Shown here: positions 51,169 through 58,839 of the stretch, piece by piece
Numbering within the stretch: position 1 is the first letter of the stretch
How the letters are laid out: each line of letters begins with the position of its first letter
NCBI GenBank assembly: GCA_963824705.1
Contig: CAWGQE010000003.1
Location: 62,001 to 126,000 of the forward strand
Reading direction: 5' to 3'
Source of the DNA: VRUE01 sp963824705
GTDB taxonomy: Bacteria; Actinomycetota; Thermoleophilia; Solirubrobacterales; 70-9
Length of the DNA: 64,000 bases
Made by a program: the position numbers and the translations under genes
Notes under the pieces: model-generated
Databases searched by the model: none
What the model was told of the DNA's origin: nothing
What the model saw: the letters and a program-made list of their open reading frames with translations, nothing else

Positions 51169-51921
51169 GTGACCGACGAGCTGCGCTACGAGCGGATCGG
51201 GGCCGCCGCCGTCCTGACCATCGACCGGCCTGCGCGGCGCAATGCAATCGACGCCGCCGCGGCGGAGGCGTTCCGTCAGGGGCTCGTCGACTTCGAGGCC
51301 GACGAGGGCGCCCGCGTGCTCGTCCTCACCGGGGCCGGCGGCGAGGCCTTCTGCGCCGGCGCTGACCTCAAGGCGATGGACCTCGACGTCGACCACCCGA
51401 ACGGGCCGATGGGCCCCACTCGCCTGACCCCCGCCAAGCCGGCGATCGCCGCTCTCGACGGCTGGTGCCTGGCCGGTGGGGTCGAGCTGGCGCTCTGGTG
51501 CGATCTGCGCATCGCCACGCCCCAATCCACCTTCGGCCTCTTCGAGCGCCGCTGGGGCGTGCCCCTGGTCGACGGCGGCACCCAACGCCTCCCACGCGTG
51601 GTCGGCATGGGCCGCGCTCTAGAGCTGATCCTCACCGGCCGCCCGGTCCCAGCGGAGGAGGCCCACCGAATCGGCCTGGTCAACGAGCTGGTAGAGCCGG
51701 GCAAGCACCTAGATCGCGCCCTCGAGCTCGCCGAGCGAATCGCAAGCTTCCCCCAAGAGACGATGCTCGCCGACCGCCAAGCAGCAATAGAGGGCTTCGG
51801 CCTCCCCCTCAAGGACGGCATAGCCCTTGAGCACAAGCTAGGCCGCGAGACCCTCCATATAGCGGTTCAAGGCGCCAGCCGTTTCGCTTCCGGACAAGGC
51901 CGTCACGGCGAGGGCGTCTGA
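51169..51921 (+). CDS. Enoyl-CoA hydratase/isomerase family protein
   Basis: 250-residue crotonase. AFCAGADLKAMD and LDGWCLAGGVELALWCDLRIA give the oxyanion hole; Glu residues at both catalytic positions are visible (in FGLFERRWG and in ALELILTGR). Hydrates or isomerises enoyl-CoA; substrate uncertain. GTG 51169. A palindromic element starts 4 bp after its stop. Confidence 0.9.
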   Translation: MTDELRYERIGAAAVLTIDRPARRNAIDAAAAEAFRQGLVDFEADEGARVLVLTGAGGEAFCAGADLKAMDLDVDHPNGPMGPTRLTPAKPAIAALDGWCLAGGVELALWCDLRIATPQSTFGLFERRWGVPLVDGGTQRLPRVVGMGRALELILTGRPVPAEEAHRIGLVNELVEPGKHLDRALELAERIASFPQETMLADRQAAIEGFGLPLKDGIALEHKLGRETLHIAVQGASRFASGQGRHGEGV

Positions 51922-51925
51922 ACCT

Positions 51926-52039
51926 GGACGACTTGGGTGGAGGCCGAAACGTCTTGTACTTTTTCGCCGACGGCATCGGGCGACAGCAAGAGAGCGTCAC
52001 ACCGAAAAAGTTAAGTGGAGGCCTCCACCCAAGTCGTCC
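51926..52039. repeat. Palindromic element, loop family B, copy 2
   Basis: Perfect 20-bp arms at 51926-51945 and 52020-52039 around a 74-nt loop, the same loop length as the copy at 4954-5071. The first 22 loop bases are identical to that copy and the last ~18 nearly so; the arms are unrelated. Inner stem ACTTTTTCG / CGAAAAAGT (51958-51966 with 52003-52011). It fills the gap between convergent stop codons. Confidence 0.93.
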
Positions 52040-52048
52040 CTTTGAGGC

Positions 52049-52690
52049 CTACCCCTCGCGCGTGACCCGCCGCATCTCGTCTTCAGCCGCTTCCGGCCCC
52101 AGGTAAGGCATAAGCACGGCGAAGACCAGGTCCGGCAGGATCCGCTTCAGCTCCGGGCCGCGGCCGGCGCGGACCTCGTCGAAGATCATCGAGGTGGCGC
52201 CGCCGATCGCGAAGCGCGCCGTGTCGGCGGGCAGCTCCTCCCCCTGCCCCGAGTAGGTGCGCCCCTGCTCCATGAAGGGGGTGAAGCGGGTCAGCATCGC
52301 GCGGTAGCGCTCGCGCGCATCGTCGCCCGCTGCGGTCACCTCGACCATCGCCATCCGCGCGATGTCGGCCTCCATCGCCAGCAGCTCGACCAGCGCCCCG
52401 AGGCCGGCCGCGATCTGCTCCGGCCAGGGCTCGCCGGCGGCCGCCTCGAAGGCCGCCGTGACGTGCGCCACGAGGACGTCGAAGACCGCGTCGTAGGCCT
52501 CGAGGAAGCAGGCCTCCTTGTTCTCGAACATCTCGTCGAAGGCGTCCTGCGAGACGCTGGCGAACTCGATCACGTCGGCCACGGTCGTCGCCTCGTAGCC
52601 CTTCGCCGCGGCCATCTTCACCATCGCCTCGAGCAGGCGCTCGCGCTCGGAGCGAACGGAGTAAGCACGAGGCAACTGAGGCGATTCCAT
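52049..52690 (-). CDS. TetR family transcriptional regulator
   Basis: 213 residues. N-terminal helix-turn-helix AKGYEATTVADVIEFASVSQDAFDEMFENKEACF, with the ligand domain following. First of a cluster of seven TetR genes in 6.5 kb; the downstream side faces the enoyl-CoA hydratase, a frequent target of TetR control, so that gene could be its target. DNA contact helix differs from the other cluster members. Confidence 0.88.
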   Translation of the reverse strand: MESPQLPRAYSVRSERERLLEAMVKMAAAKGYEATTVADVIEFASVSQDAFDEMFENKEACFLEAYDAVFDVLVAHVTAAFEAAAGEPWPEQIAAGLGALVELLAMEADIARMAMVEVTAAGDDARERYRAMLTRFTPFMEQGRTYSGQGEELPADTARFAIGGATSMIFDEVRAGRGPELKRILPDLVFAVLMPYLGPEAAEDEMRRVTREG

Positions 52691-52751
52691 CGCCCACCCA
52701 ATGTAGGGCAGGAGCTCTCAGCTGTCCAACGTCCGCCCGCAGACAGAAGGT

Positions 52752-53450
52752 TCAGGCGCGAGCCGCCTGCATCTCGGCGCTCGCGGCGTCGGCGCCGAAG
52801 TAGGGCAGCACGGCGAAGTACATGAACTCCGGCAGCAGCTCGCGGAAACCGTCGGTTGCCCCGGTGGAGAGCCGCGAATGGACGATCGCGTGGATGCCGG
52901 CGACGATCCCCTCCGGAGCGATCTGAGGGGGCTCCTCCGACTCCTCCGAATCGTCCCGTGCCAAATCGATGAAATCGGCCGCTCTTTTCATCGCTTCGGC
53001 CCGTCTTGCCAGGGCCTCGGGACCCGCTGCATGGACCCCGACGATCACCCCGCGGCCGAAATCGGGCTCGGCGTCGAGCTCGTCGAGCAGCGCGCCGAGG
53101 CCGGCCCGCAGCGCGCCACGCCACGATTCCTCGCTCGCCGCGGCTCGCACCACCAACGCTTCGAAGCGCGCGATCCCCATCTCGAGCGCCGCCAGGTAGC
53201 AATCGTCCTTGTCGGCGAAGTTGTCGTAGAACGCCTGTCGGTAGAGGCCCGTTCTGCCCAGAACCGTGCGTACCGAGGTGGAGTCGTAGCCCTCGGCGCC
53301 AACCGCCTCGAGCATTCCCTCGAGAATCTTTTCGCGCTTGGGAGAATTCACAAGCTCGAGCTTGGGGGAGTGGGGGAGTGATTCCACTGCCCTGATGCTG
53401 CCGGTCCCCTCGGCCCCTGCCTGGACGTTGGTTGCGGCCTGCTTCCCCAT
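52752..53450 (-). CDS. TetR family transcriptional regulator
   Basis: 232 residues from ATG 53450, which has a strong GAGGAAGGGG upstream; the frame stays open to 53660 but that would cross the divergent TetR promoter. HTH: AEGYDSTSVRTVLGRTGLYRQAFYDNFADKDDCY. A ~45-residue extension precedes it. Divergent from the TetR at 53596; the 145-bp gap holds short repeats of CGGTA (near 53493 and 53507) that may be operator half-sites. Confidence 0.88.
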   Translation of the reverse strand: MGKQAATNVQAGAEGTGSIRAVESLPHSPKLELVNSPKREKILEGMLEAVGAEGYDSTSVRTVLGRTGLYRQAFYDNFADKDDCYLAALEMGIARFEALVVRAAASEESWRGALRAGLGALLDELDAEPDFGRGVIVGVHAAGPEALARRAEAMKRAADFIDLARDDSEESEEPPQIAPEGIVAGIHAIVHSRLSTGATDGFRELLPEFMYFAVLPYFGADAASAEMQAARA

Positions 53451-53595
53451 TGCTGCCCCTTCCTCATGATCTAGGGAACAGGTTGTCTGGACTCCGGTAC
53501 TGTAGCGGTATATCGCCAATCCGTCCAGCTTGAATCTCGATAGCCCCGGAGTAGCCTGGCTGGCGTGGCTGAACGTGTACCTCAGGGCAACCAGG

Positions 53596-54243
53596 ATGCC
53601 CCCCGGAAGGCATCCACTGCCTCGTGAGTTCATCACCCAACACCAGCGCGCCCGCATCATCGCGGCCCTCGCCGAGGAGACGGTGGAGAAGGGCTACCGC
53701 GCGGTCACCGTCGCGGATATCGTGCGGCGCGCGGGCATCGCCCGCAACACTTTTTACGAGAACTTCTCCTCCAAGGAAGACTGCTTCCTCGCCGCCTCGG
53801 AGTTCGCCGTCAAAGAGGCGCTGCGCCGCGTTGTCGACGCCGCCAGCAGGGTCGACAGCTGGCCCGCCCGGGTCAACTCCGGCCTCGCCGCCTTCCTCCA
53901 CTACGTGGCGACCGAGCCGGCGCTGGCCCGGACCTGCATCGTCGAGGCCCTCTCCGCCGGCCCCGCCGCGGTCGAGCGCTACGAACGCTCGATCCAGGCC
54001 TTCGTGCCGCTCTTCCGCATGGGCCGCAAGGTCGCGCCGAATGGCGAGGATCTTCCGGGGACACTCGAGGAGACGATCGTCGGAGGGGTCTTCTGGATCA
54101 TCTACCAGCGGATCGTGATGGGGCAGGTGGAGGAGATCGAGCAGCTCCTCCCCGAGCTGGTGGAGTTCTCGCTCACCCCGTACGTCGGTGCCGAGGCCGC
54201 GAAGCGCACGGCAGCCGAACAGCCGTCCAAAGCGACCGGCTGA
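53596..54243 (+). CDS. TetR family transcriptional regulator
   Basis: 215 residues. The start PPGRHPLPREFITQHQRARI and HTH EKGYRAVTVADIVRRAGIARNTFYENFSSKEDCF closely match the second half of the next gene and the 57913 gene, so these are recent paralogs. ATG 53596 chosen because the paralogs share that N terminus; the frame extends to 53530. Followed after 32 bp by the double-TetR gene. Confidence 0.87.
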   Translation: MPPGRHPLPREFITQHQRARIIAALAEETVEKGYRAVTVADIVRRAGIARNTFYENFSSKEDCFLAASEFAVKEALRRVVDAASRVDSWPARVNSGLAAFLHYVATEPALARTCIVEALSAGPAAVERYERSIQAFVPLFRMGRKVAPNGEDLPGTLEETIVGGVFWIIYQRIVMGQVEEIEQLLPELVEFSLTPYVGAEAAKRTAAEQPSKATG

Positions 54244-54275
54244 GCCAGGGCAGGGATCGGGGGTCCCATGCGCTA

Positions 54276-55634
54276 GTGCCTGCCACCGAGATCCGCGAGG
54301 AGACCGGCAGCTCAGAGCGTGCCGAGATCGTCGCGGCGCTGATCGAAGTCGCCGCGGAGCGAGGCTACGGCGAAACGACGATCGAGTTGATCCTCGAACG
54401 CGCCGGGCTCGACCGCCCCGCGTTCGACCGCCACTTCCGCGGCAAGTACGACTGCTTCCTCTCCGCCTGGCAGGACCAGAACGAGGAGTGCCTGGGGACG
54501 ATGGTGAGGGCGTATGAAAGCCGCGAGGAGTGGCCCGACCGCCTGCGCGCGGTCGCCTACGAGGTGATCGCCGGCCTCAGCAACGATCCCGGCCGCGCCT
54601 CCTTCGGGGTCGAGGTGCTGGCCGCCGGCGACGCCGCCCGTGCCCGCCGCGACATGACGATGCGGGTGATCGCCTCGTTGATCGATGCCGGCCGCCAGGA
54701 GATGGACGATCCCGACTCCGTTCCCCATACAACCGCCGAGGCGCTGGCCGGCTCGGCCTATGGCCAGATCTACTCGCGGGTGGTCCGCGGAGCGGTCGAG
54801 GAGCTGCCGGATCTGGTTCCCCAGCTGATGTCGGCGGCGGTGATGCCGTATTTGGGTATCGAGGCGGCTATGGCCGAGTTGAGCCGAGAATCCGCCGTGT
54901 CAGAGGGATATGCTCGCGGTGTGGCAAAGAAACGCGCCGGCAAACCGGAGAAAGCGCCAGTCGACGGCGCGGAGGACTATCCGCCCGAGTTGGCGCGCCT
55001 GCCACCGGGGCGCCACGGGCTGCCCCGCGAGTTCGTCACTCATAACCAGCGGGAGCGCCTGATCGCCGGCATCGCCGAGGCGATCGCCGAGCACGGTTAC
55101 TCGGGCACGACGATCGCCCACATCACCCGCGCCGCCGCGGTCTCCCGCCGCACCTTCTACGAGCACTTCTCGAGCAAGGACGAGTGCTTCGTCGCCGCTT
55201 ACGACACGGTGATGAAGGAGCTGCGCGAGCGCGTCTCCGCCGCTTTCGACGAGAGCGAGGAGTGGCCGCGCGCGATCAAGGCCGGGATCGACGCGATGCT
55301 GCAATTCCTCGCCGCCGAGCCGAACCTCGCCCGCCTCTGCATGGTCGAGGCGCTGGTCGCCGGCCCGGCCGTGGTCGAGCGCTACGACGCGGCGATCCAG
55401 AGCTTCGTCCCCTATTTCCAGGAGGGCCGCAAAGGGCGCCCGCCGGAGGTCCTCTCGCGCCTCTCGCCGACCACCGAGGAAGCGCTCGTCGGCGGCATGG
55501 TCTCGCTGATCTCGCGCCGCATCATCGCTAGCAAGACGGAAGAGCTGGAGGAACTGCTCCCCGACCTGGTCGAGTTCACCTTGACTCCGTACCTCGGCAG
55601 CGCCGAGGCAGCGGAGATCGCCAAGAGCGACTGA
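54276..55634 (+). CDS. Double TetR-domain protein (tandem fusion)
   Basis: 452 residues containing two complete TetR units. Unit 1 (about 1-205): HTH AERGYGETTIELILERAGLDRPAFDRHFRGKYDCF plus ligand domain. A basic linker (GVAKKRAGKPEKAP) leads to unit 2 (about 240-452): LPPGRHGLPREFVTHNQRERL, HTH EHGYSGTTIAHITRAAAVSRRTFYEHFSSKDECF plus ligand domain. A single polypeptide would contain an intramolecular pseudo-dimer. Internal GTGs at the junction (for example 54897) could also start unit 2 alone. GTG start 54276. Confidence 0.86.
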   Translation: MPATEIREETGSSERAEIVAALIEVAAERGYGETTIELILERAGLDRPAFDRHFRGKYDCFLSAWQDQNEECLGTMVRAYESREEWPDRLRAVAYEVIAGLSNDPGRASFGVEVLAAGDAARARRDMTMRVIASLIDAGRQEMDDPDSVPHTTAEALAGSAYGQIYSRVVRGAVEELPDLVPQLMSAAVMPYLGIEAAMAELSRESAVSEGYARGVAKKRAGKPEKAPVDGAEDYPPELARLPPGRHGLPREFVTHNQRERLIAGIAEAIAEHGYSGTTIAHITRAAAVSRRTFYEHFSSKDECFVAAYDTVMKELRERVSAAFDESEEWPRAIKAGIDAMLQFLAAEPNLARLCMVEALVAGPAVVERYDAAIQSFVPYFQEGRKGRPPEVLSRLSPTTEEALVGGMVSLISRRIIASKTEELEELLPDLVEFTLTPYLGSAEAAEIAKSD

Positions 55635-55635
55635 C

Positions 55636-56484
55636 TCAGGCGGCGCTCGTCGCGGCGCGGATCTCGGCGTCGAGCGTTCGCGCCGCCGCGTTGGCGGCCT
55701 CGGCGAAGTCCTCGCCGGGTGAGGCGTAGATGATCGAGCGCGAGGCGGCGATCAAGAAGGCGTCGCTGCCGGCTCCGCGGTTGGCGGCCACGACCGCGGC
55801 CACGTCGCCTCCCTGGGCACCGACGCCGGGGACCAGGATCGGCATCTCTGCTGGGATGTCCTCGCGGATCGCCTTCATCTCCTCTGGGTAGGTGGCGCCG
55901 ACGACCAAGCCGCAGTTGCCCGCTGTGTTCCAGCCGCCGCCGACCGTGCGGGCGACGTGGCGGTAGAGCGGTACTCCGTCGGTGAGGAGGTCCTGGAACT
56001 CGCCGGCACCCGGATTGGAGGTGCGGGCGAGGACGAAGACGAGCTTCTCGTTGCGCTCGAGGAAAGGGGAGAGCGCCTCGCCGCCGAGGTAGGGGTGGAC
56101 CGTTACCGCATCGGCGCCGAGCTGGTCGAAGGCGGCGGTGACGTAGCCGGCGTTGGTGGAGCCGATGTCGGCACGCTTGGCGTCGAGGATCACCGCGGCT
56201 TGGGGGGCGCCGGCCCGGATCGCCGCGATCGTCTCCTCCAGGGCGCGGAAGCCTTCGCCGCCGAGCGCCTCGTAAAAGGCGGCGTTGGGCTTGTACGCGG
56301 CGGCGATGTCGGCGGTCGCCTCGACGATCTGGCGGTTGAAGGCGACCACGCGCTCGGCTGGGGTGGCCTCGGGCGCTAGCGACTCGGGCAGGCGGTCCGG
56401 GTCGGTGTCGAGCCCCACCGCGAGATGCCTCCCAGCGGCGAAATGCGCCCGCAGCAGCTCGGCACAGGAGTCGGGCTGGTCCAT
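55636..56484 (-). CDS. pyrF: Orotidine 5'-phosphate decarboxylase (type 2)
   Basis: 282-residue OMP decarboxylase of the longer type 2 family. VILDAKRADIGSTNAGY carries the Asp-Lys-x-x-Asp catalytic array, LAVGLDTDPDRLP starts the barrel, and LVPGVGAQGGD binds phosphate. Final step of UMP synthesis. An isolated pyrimidine gene set inside the TetR cluster, not with other pyr genes. Confidence 0.94.
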   Translation of the reverse strand: MDQPDSCAELLRAHFAAGRHLAVGLDTDPDRLPESLAPEATPAERVVAFNRQIVEATADIAAAYKPNAAFYEALGGEGFRALEETIAAIRAGAPQAAVILDAKRADIGSTNAGYVTAAFDQLGADAVTVHPYLGGEALSPFLERNEKLVFVLARTSNPGAGEFQDLLTDGVPLYRHVARTVGGGWNTAGNCGLVVGATYPEEMKAIREDIPAEMPILVPGVGAQGGDVAAVVAANRGAGSDAFLIAASRSIIYASPGEDFAEAANAAARTLDAEIRAATSAA

Positions 56485-56509
56485 GGGCCCAGCCTATAGT
56501 CGCCTGTGG

Positions 56510-57127
56510 CTACTCCTCGCCGAAGAGCTGCAGGAAGGCGAGGTGCGTGAGGTCGTTGAGCTGCAGCTGAACGCCGTCGCTGCGGCCGGCGGCGAGTTCG
56601 AGGCAGAGCGCTTCCTCGATCGCGCCGGCAACGAAGGCGGAGGTCATGCGGGTGGTGCCGGCGCGGGCGCCGGGCTCGTCGCGGGCGCTGTCGAGCGCCG
56701 TGATCAGGCGCTCGACCACTTCCTGGTGGACGATCCAGGAGCTGCCGCGCGCCGCCCGCACCTCCAGCAGCAGCGCTTTCGCCAGCAGCGGCTGCTCGGC
56801 GACGAAGCGCAGCAGCTCGGCCAGCGCAGCGCGGAAGCCCTCGCGCCAGCTCGGCGCCGTCTCGCAGACCGCGAGGATCTGCGTGGCGAAACGATCGGCC
56901 GCCCCTTCGCAGGCCCGCGCGAAGCAGGCTTCCTTGCTGCCGAAGCGGCGGTGGAAGCGGTCCTGGGTGATGCGGGCGCGCTCGGCGACCTCGCGCACCG
57001 TGGCCTGCGCGTAGCCCTTCTCGCCGACCGTCAGCAGCATCGCCTCGAGCACGTCCTCGTCGCCGCTACGGTCGGGCTCGACCTCCTGCCAAGAGCGGAC
57101 GGCGCGAAGTGGCCGAGGTGCTTCCAT
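56510..57127 (-). CDS. TetR family transcriptional regulator
   Basis: 205 residues; HTH EKGYAQATVREVAERARITQDRFHRRFGSKEACF, then a C-terminal ligand domain. Divergent from the TetR gene at 57214; the gap between contains the TTGGGAACT-type motifs and a CCAGTT/AACTGG palindrome. Confidence 0.88.
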   Translation of the reverse strand: MEAPRPLRAVRSWQEVEPDRSGDEDVLEAMLLTVGEKGYAQATVREVAERARITQDRFHRRFGSKEACFARACEGAADRFATQILAVCETAPSWREGFRAALAELLRFVAEQPLLAKALLLEVRAARGSSWIVHQEVVERLITALDSARDEPGARAGTTRMTSAFVAGAIEEALCLELAAGRSDGVQLQLNDLTHLAFLQLFGEE

Positions 57128-57147
57128 TCAGGACACCATAGCTTATG

Positions 57148-57198
57148 TTTGGGAACTTTCTCCATCTCAAGTACCAGTTTCGTACCAATGGGAACTGG
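57148..57198. promoter_or_regulatory. Putative operator/promoter motifs between divergent TetR genes
   Basis: TTTGGGAACT at 57148-57157 and ATGGGAACT at 57188-57196, plus a palindrome CCAGTT (57174-57179) / AACTGG (57193-57198) spaced like a TetR operator. GGGAAC is also the -35 core of many ECF-sigma promoters, so either use is possible. Confidence 0.55.
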
Positions 57199-57213
57199 CG
57201 CTATCCTGAGTCC

Positions 57214-57894
57214 ATGCGAGCCCTACCCGGAAAGGCTTCGCGACAGCCACCCGGCACCGAGCCGGTGAGCCGCGACGCGGCCGCCGCCGACCAGCGCCGC
57301 CGCATCCTCGAGGCGACCGCCGAGCTGATCGCCGAGCAGGGCTACCAGGAGACGACGATGGAGGAGATCGTCCGCCGCGCCAAGGTCGGCTACGCGACCT
57401 TCTACAAGCACTACCCCGACAAGGAGGCGGCCTTCCTGGCACTGCTCGACGCGGCAACGGAGCGCACCGTGGGCCGGGTCGAAGACGCCTACAAGCGCGA
57501 AGAAGGTCCCTGGACCGATCGGGTCGGGGCGGCGCTCGGCGTCCTCTTCGAAGACGTCGCCGCCCACCCGGCCGCGGCCCGCGCCGCGCTGGTCGAGGCG
57601 ATCGCCGCCGGCCCCGAGGCGGCGGCCAAGCACGAGGCGGCGCTGAAACGGCTGGCGCCCCTGCTGCGCCCGGGGCGCGAGCTCAACCCACGCCAGGCGG
57701 AGCTGCCGGAGAGCCTCGAGGAGACGCTGGCCGGCGGGATCGTCTGGGTGCTCGGCCAGCGGCTGATCGGCGGCGAAGCCGACAAGCTGCGCGGCCTCCT
57801 ACCCGAGACCCTCGAGTTCGTCCTCCGTCCTTATGTCGGCGAGGACGAGGCGGCGCGGGAGGCCGGCGAGGTCGCCGACGCGATCTCCGCCTAG
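57214..57894 (+). CDS. TetR family transcriptional regulator
   Basis: 226 residues from ATG 57214 (the frame runs to 57145, into the operator-like region). HTH EQGYQETTMEEIVRRAKVGYATFYKHYPDKEAAF; the ligand domain ends LRPYVGEDEAA like the other cluster members. 18 bp precede the next TetR gene, so the two are probably one transcript. Confidence 0.88.
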   Translation: MRALPGKASRQPPGTEPVSRDAAAADQRRRILEATAELIAEQGYQETTMEEIVRRAKVGYATFYKHYPDKEAAFLALLDAATERTVGRVEDAYKREEGPWTDRVGAALGVLFEDVAAHPAAARAALVEAIAAGPEAAAKHEAALKRLAPLLRPGRELNPRQAELPESLEETLAGGIVWVLGQRLIGGEADKLRGLLPETLEFVLRPYVGEDEAAREAGEVADAISA

Positions 57895-57912
57895 CCCGCT
57901 CCCCTCGTAGCG

Positions 57913-58569
57913 ATGCCCGCCGAAGAGCTCGGCCCCCTGCCGGCGGGTCGTCACGGCTTCAGCCGCGAGCAGGTCGCCCACCACCAGCGCGAGCGGTTGA
58001 TCGCCGGCCTCGCCGAAGCGGTTGCCGAAAAGGGCTATGGGGCGGTGACCCTGACCGACATCGTCAAGCACGCCAAGGTCAGCCGCCGCGTCTTCTACGC
58101 CAACTTCGAGGGCAAGGAGCAGTGCTTCCTCGCCGCCTTCGAGGTCGTCGTCGGGCACCTGCGCGAGTTGGTGGCGGAGGCGGTCGAGCCGCTCGACGGC
58201 TGGCCGGCCCAGGCGATCGCCGCCACCCGTGCCTCGCTCGCCTTCCTCGCCGCCGAGCCGGACCTGGCGCGCCTCTGCCTGGTCGAATCGCGCGCGGCGG
58301 GGCCGGCGGTGACGACGCGCTTCAACGAGGCGGTGGGGGAGATGGCACCGCTGCTGCGCCAGGGCCGCGCCGAGCGCCCCGAGGGCGAGCGCCTGCCCGA
58401 CTCGACCGAGGACTCGACGATCGGCTCGCTCGTCTCGCTCGCCTACCGCAAGGTCGCCGCCGGGGAGGCCGCCGAGCTTGAGGACCTGCTTCCCGACTGC
58501 GCCGAGCTCGTTCTCCTGCCCTACCTGGGCCCCGCCGAGGCCTCTCGCCTCGCCCGCCAAGCGGCGTAG
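57913..58569 (+). CDS. TetR family transcriptional regulator
   Basis: 218 residues; N terminus LPAGRHGFSREQVAHHQRERL and HTH EKGYGAVTLTDIVKHAKVSRRVFYANFEGKEQCF mark it as a paralog of the 53596 gene and of the second half of the double TetR. Last member of the cluster, directly upstream of the giant secreted-protein gene. Confidence 0.89.
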   Translation: MPAEELGPLPAGRHGFSREQVAHHQRERLIAGLAEAVAEKGYGAVTLTDIVKHAKVSRRVFYANFEGKEQCFLAAFEVVVGHLRELVAEAVEPLDGWPAQAIAATRASLAFLAAEPDLARLCLVESRAAGPAVTTRFNEAVGEMAPLLRQGRAERPEGERLPDSTEDSTIGSLVSLAYRKVAAGEAAELEDLLPDCAELVLLPYLGPAEASRLARQAA

Positions 58570-58642
58570 CTCGGCCAGGAAGCCGCAGCCGTTTGGTACT
58601 CGCCCGTCCCACCAGGGAACGCATCTAGGAACTCTTTTTCTC

Positions 58643-58725
58643 TTTTGGGAACTTTCCTTGACAACTCCGTAACGGGGTGCTTAGCTGGCGACATTCGCCG
58701 GTACAGCTAGCACCTTTTGGGAACT
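58643..58725 (+). promoter_or_regulatory. Promoter region of the giant secreted-protein gene
   Basis: Two exact TTTTGGGAACT copies at 58643-58653 and 58715-58725 flank a TTGACA (58658-58663), 17 bp before TTAGCT (58681-58686), a possible sigma-70-type promoter. The same core occurs before the TetR gene at 57214, so these may be co-regulated. Confidence 0.5.
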
Positions 58726-58839
58726 AGCTTCCACCGTAAGGCGAATCAGGGAACAGGAAGTACAGGGAAAACCGAACCCCCAGCAGGGGCCGCCATGGGA
58801 GGCGGCAGGCAGGGGCTCAAGGGACAAGGAGAGAGATAC

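Noticed and set aside
50831..51247. A 138-codon leftward frame in the gap before the enoyl-CoA hydratase
   Set aside because: Arg/Ala/Pro-rich low-complexity translation, overlaps the hydratase start, no SD or homology pattern.
4954..52039. CRISPR array
   Set aside because: The repeats are dispersed palindromes, not regularly spaced direct repeats with spacers, and no cas genes occur in the window.
58717..58839. Upstream extension of the giant secreted protein
   Set aside because: These 41 codons lack an SD and overlap promoter-like motifs, while GTG 58840 has AAGGAGA and is followed by a proper signal segment.
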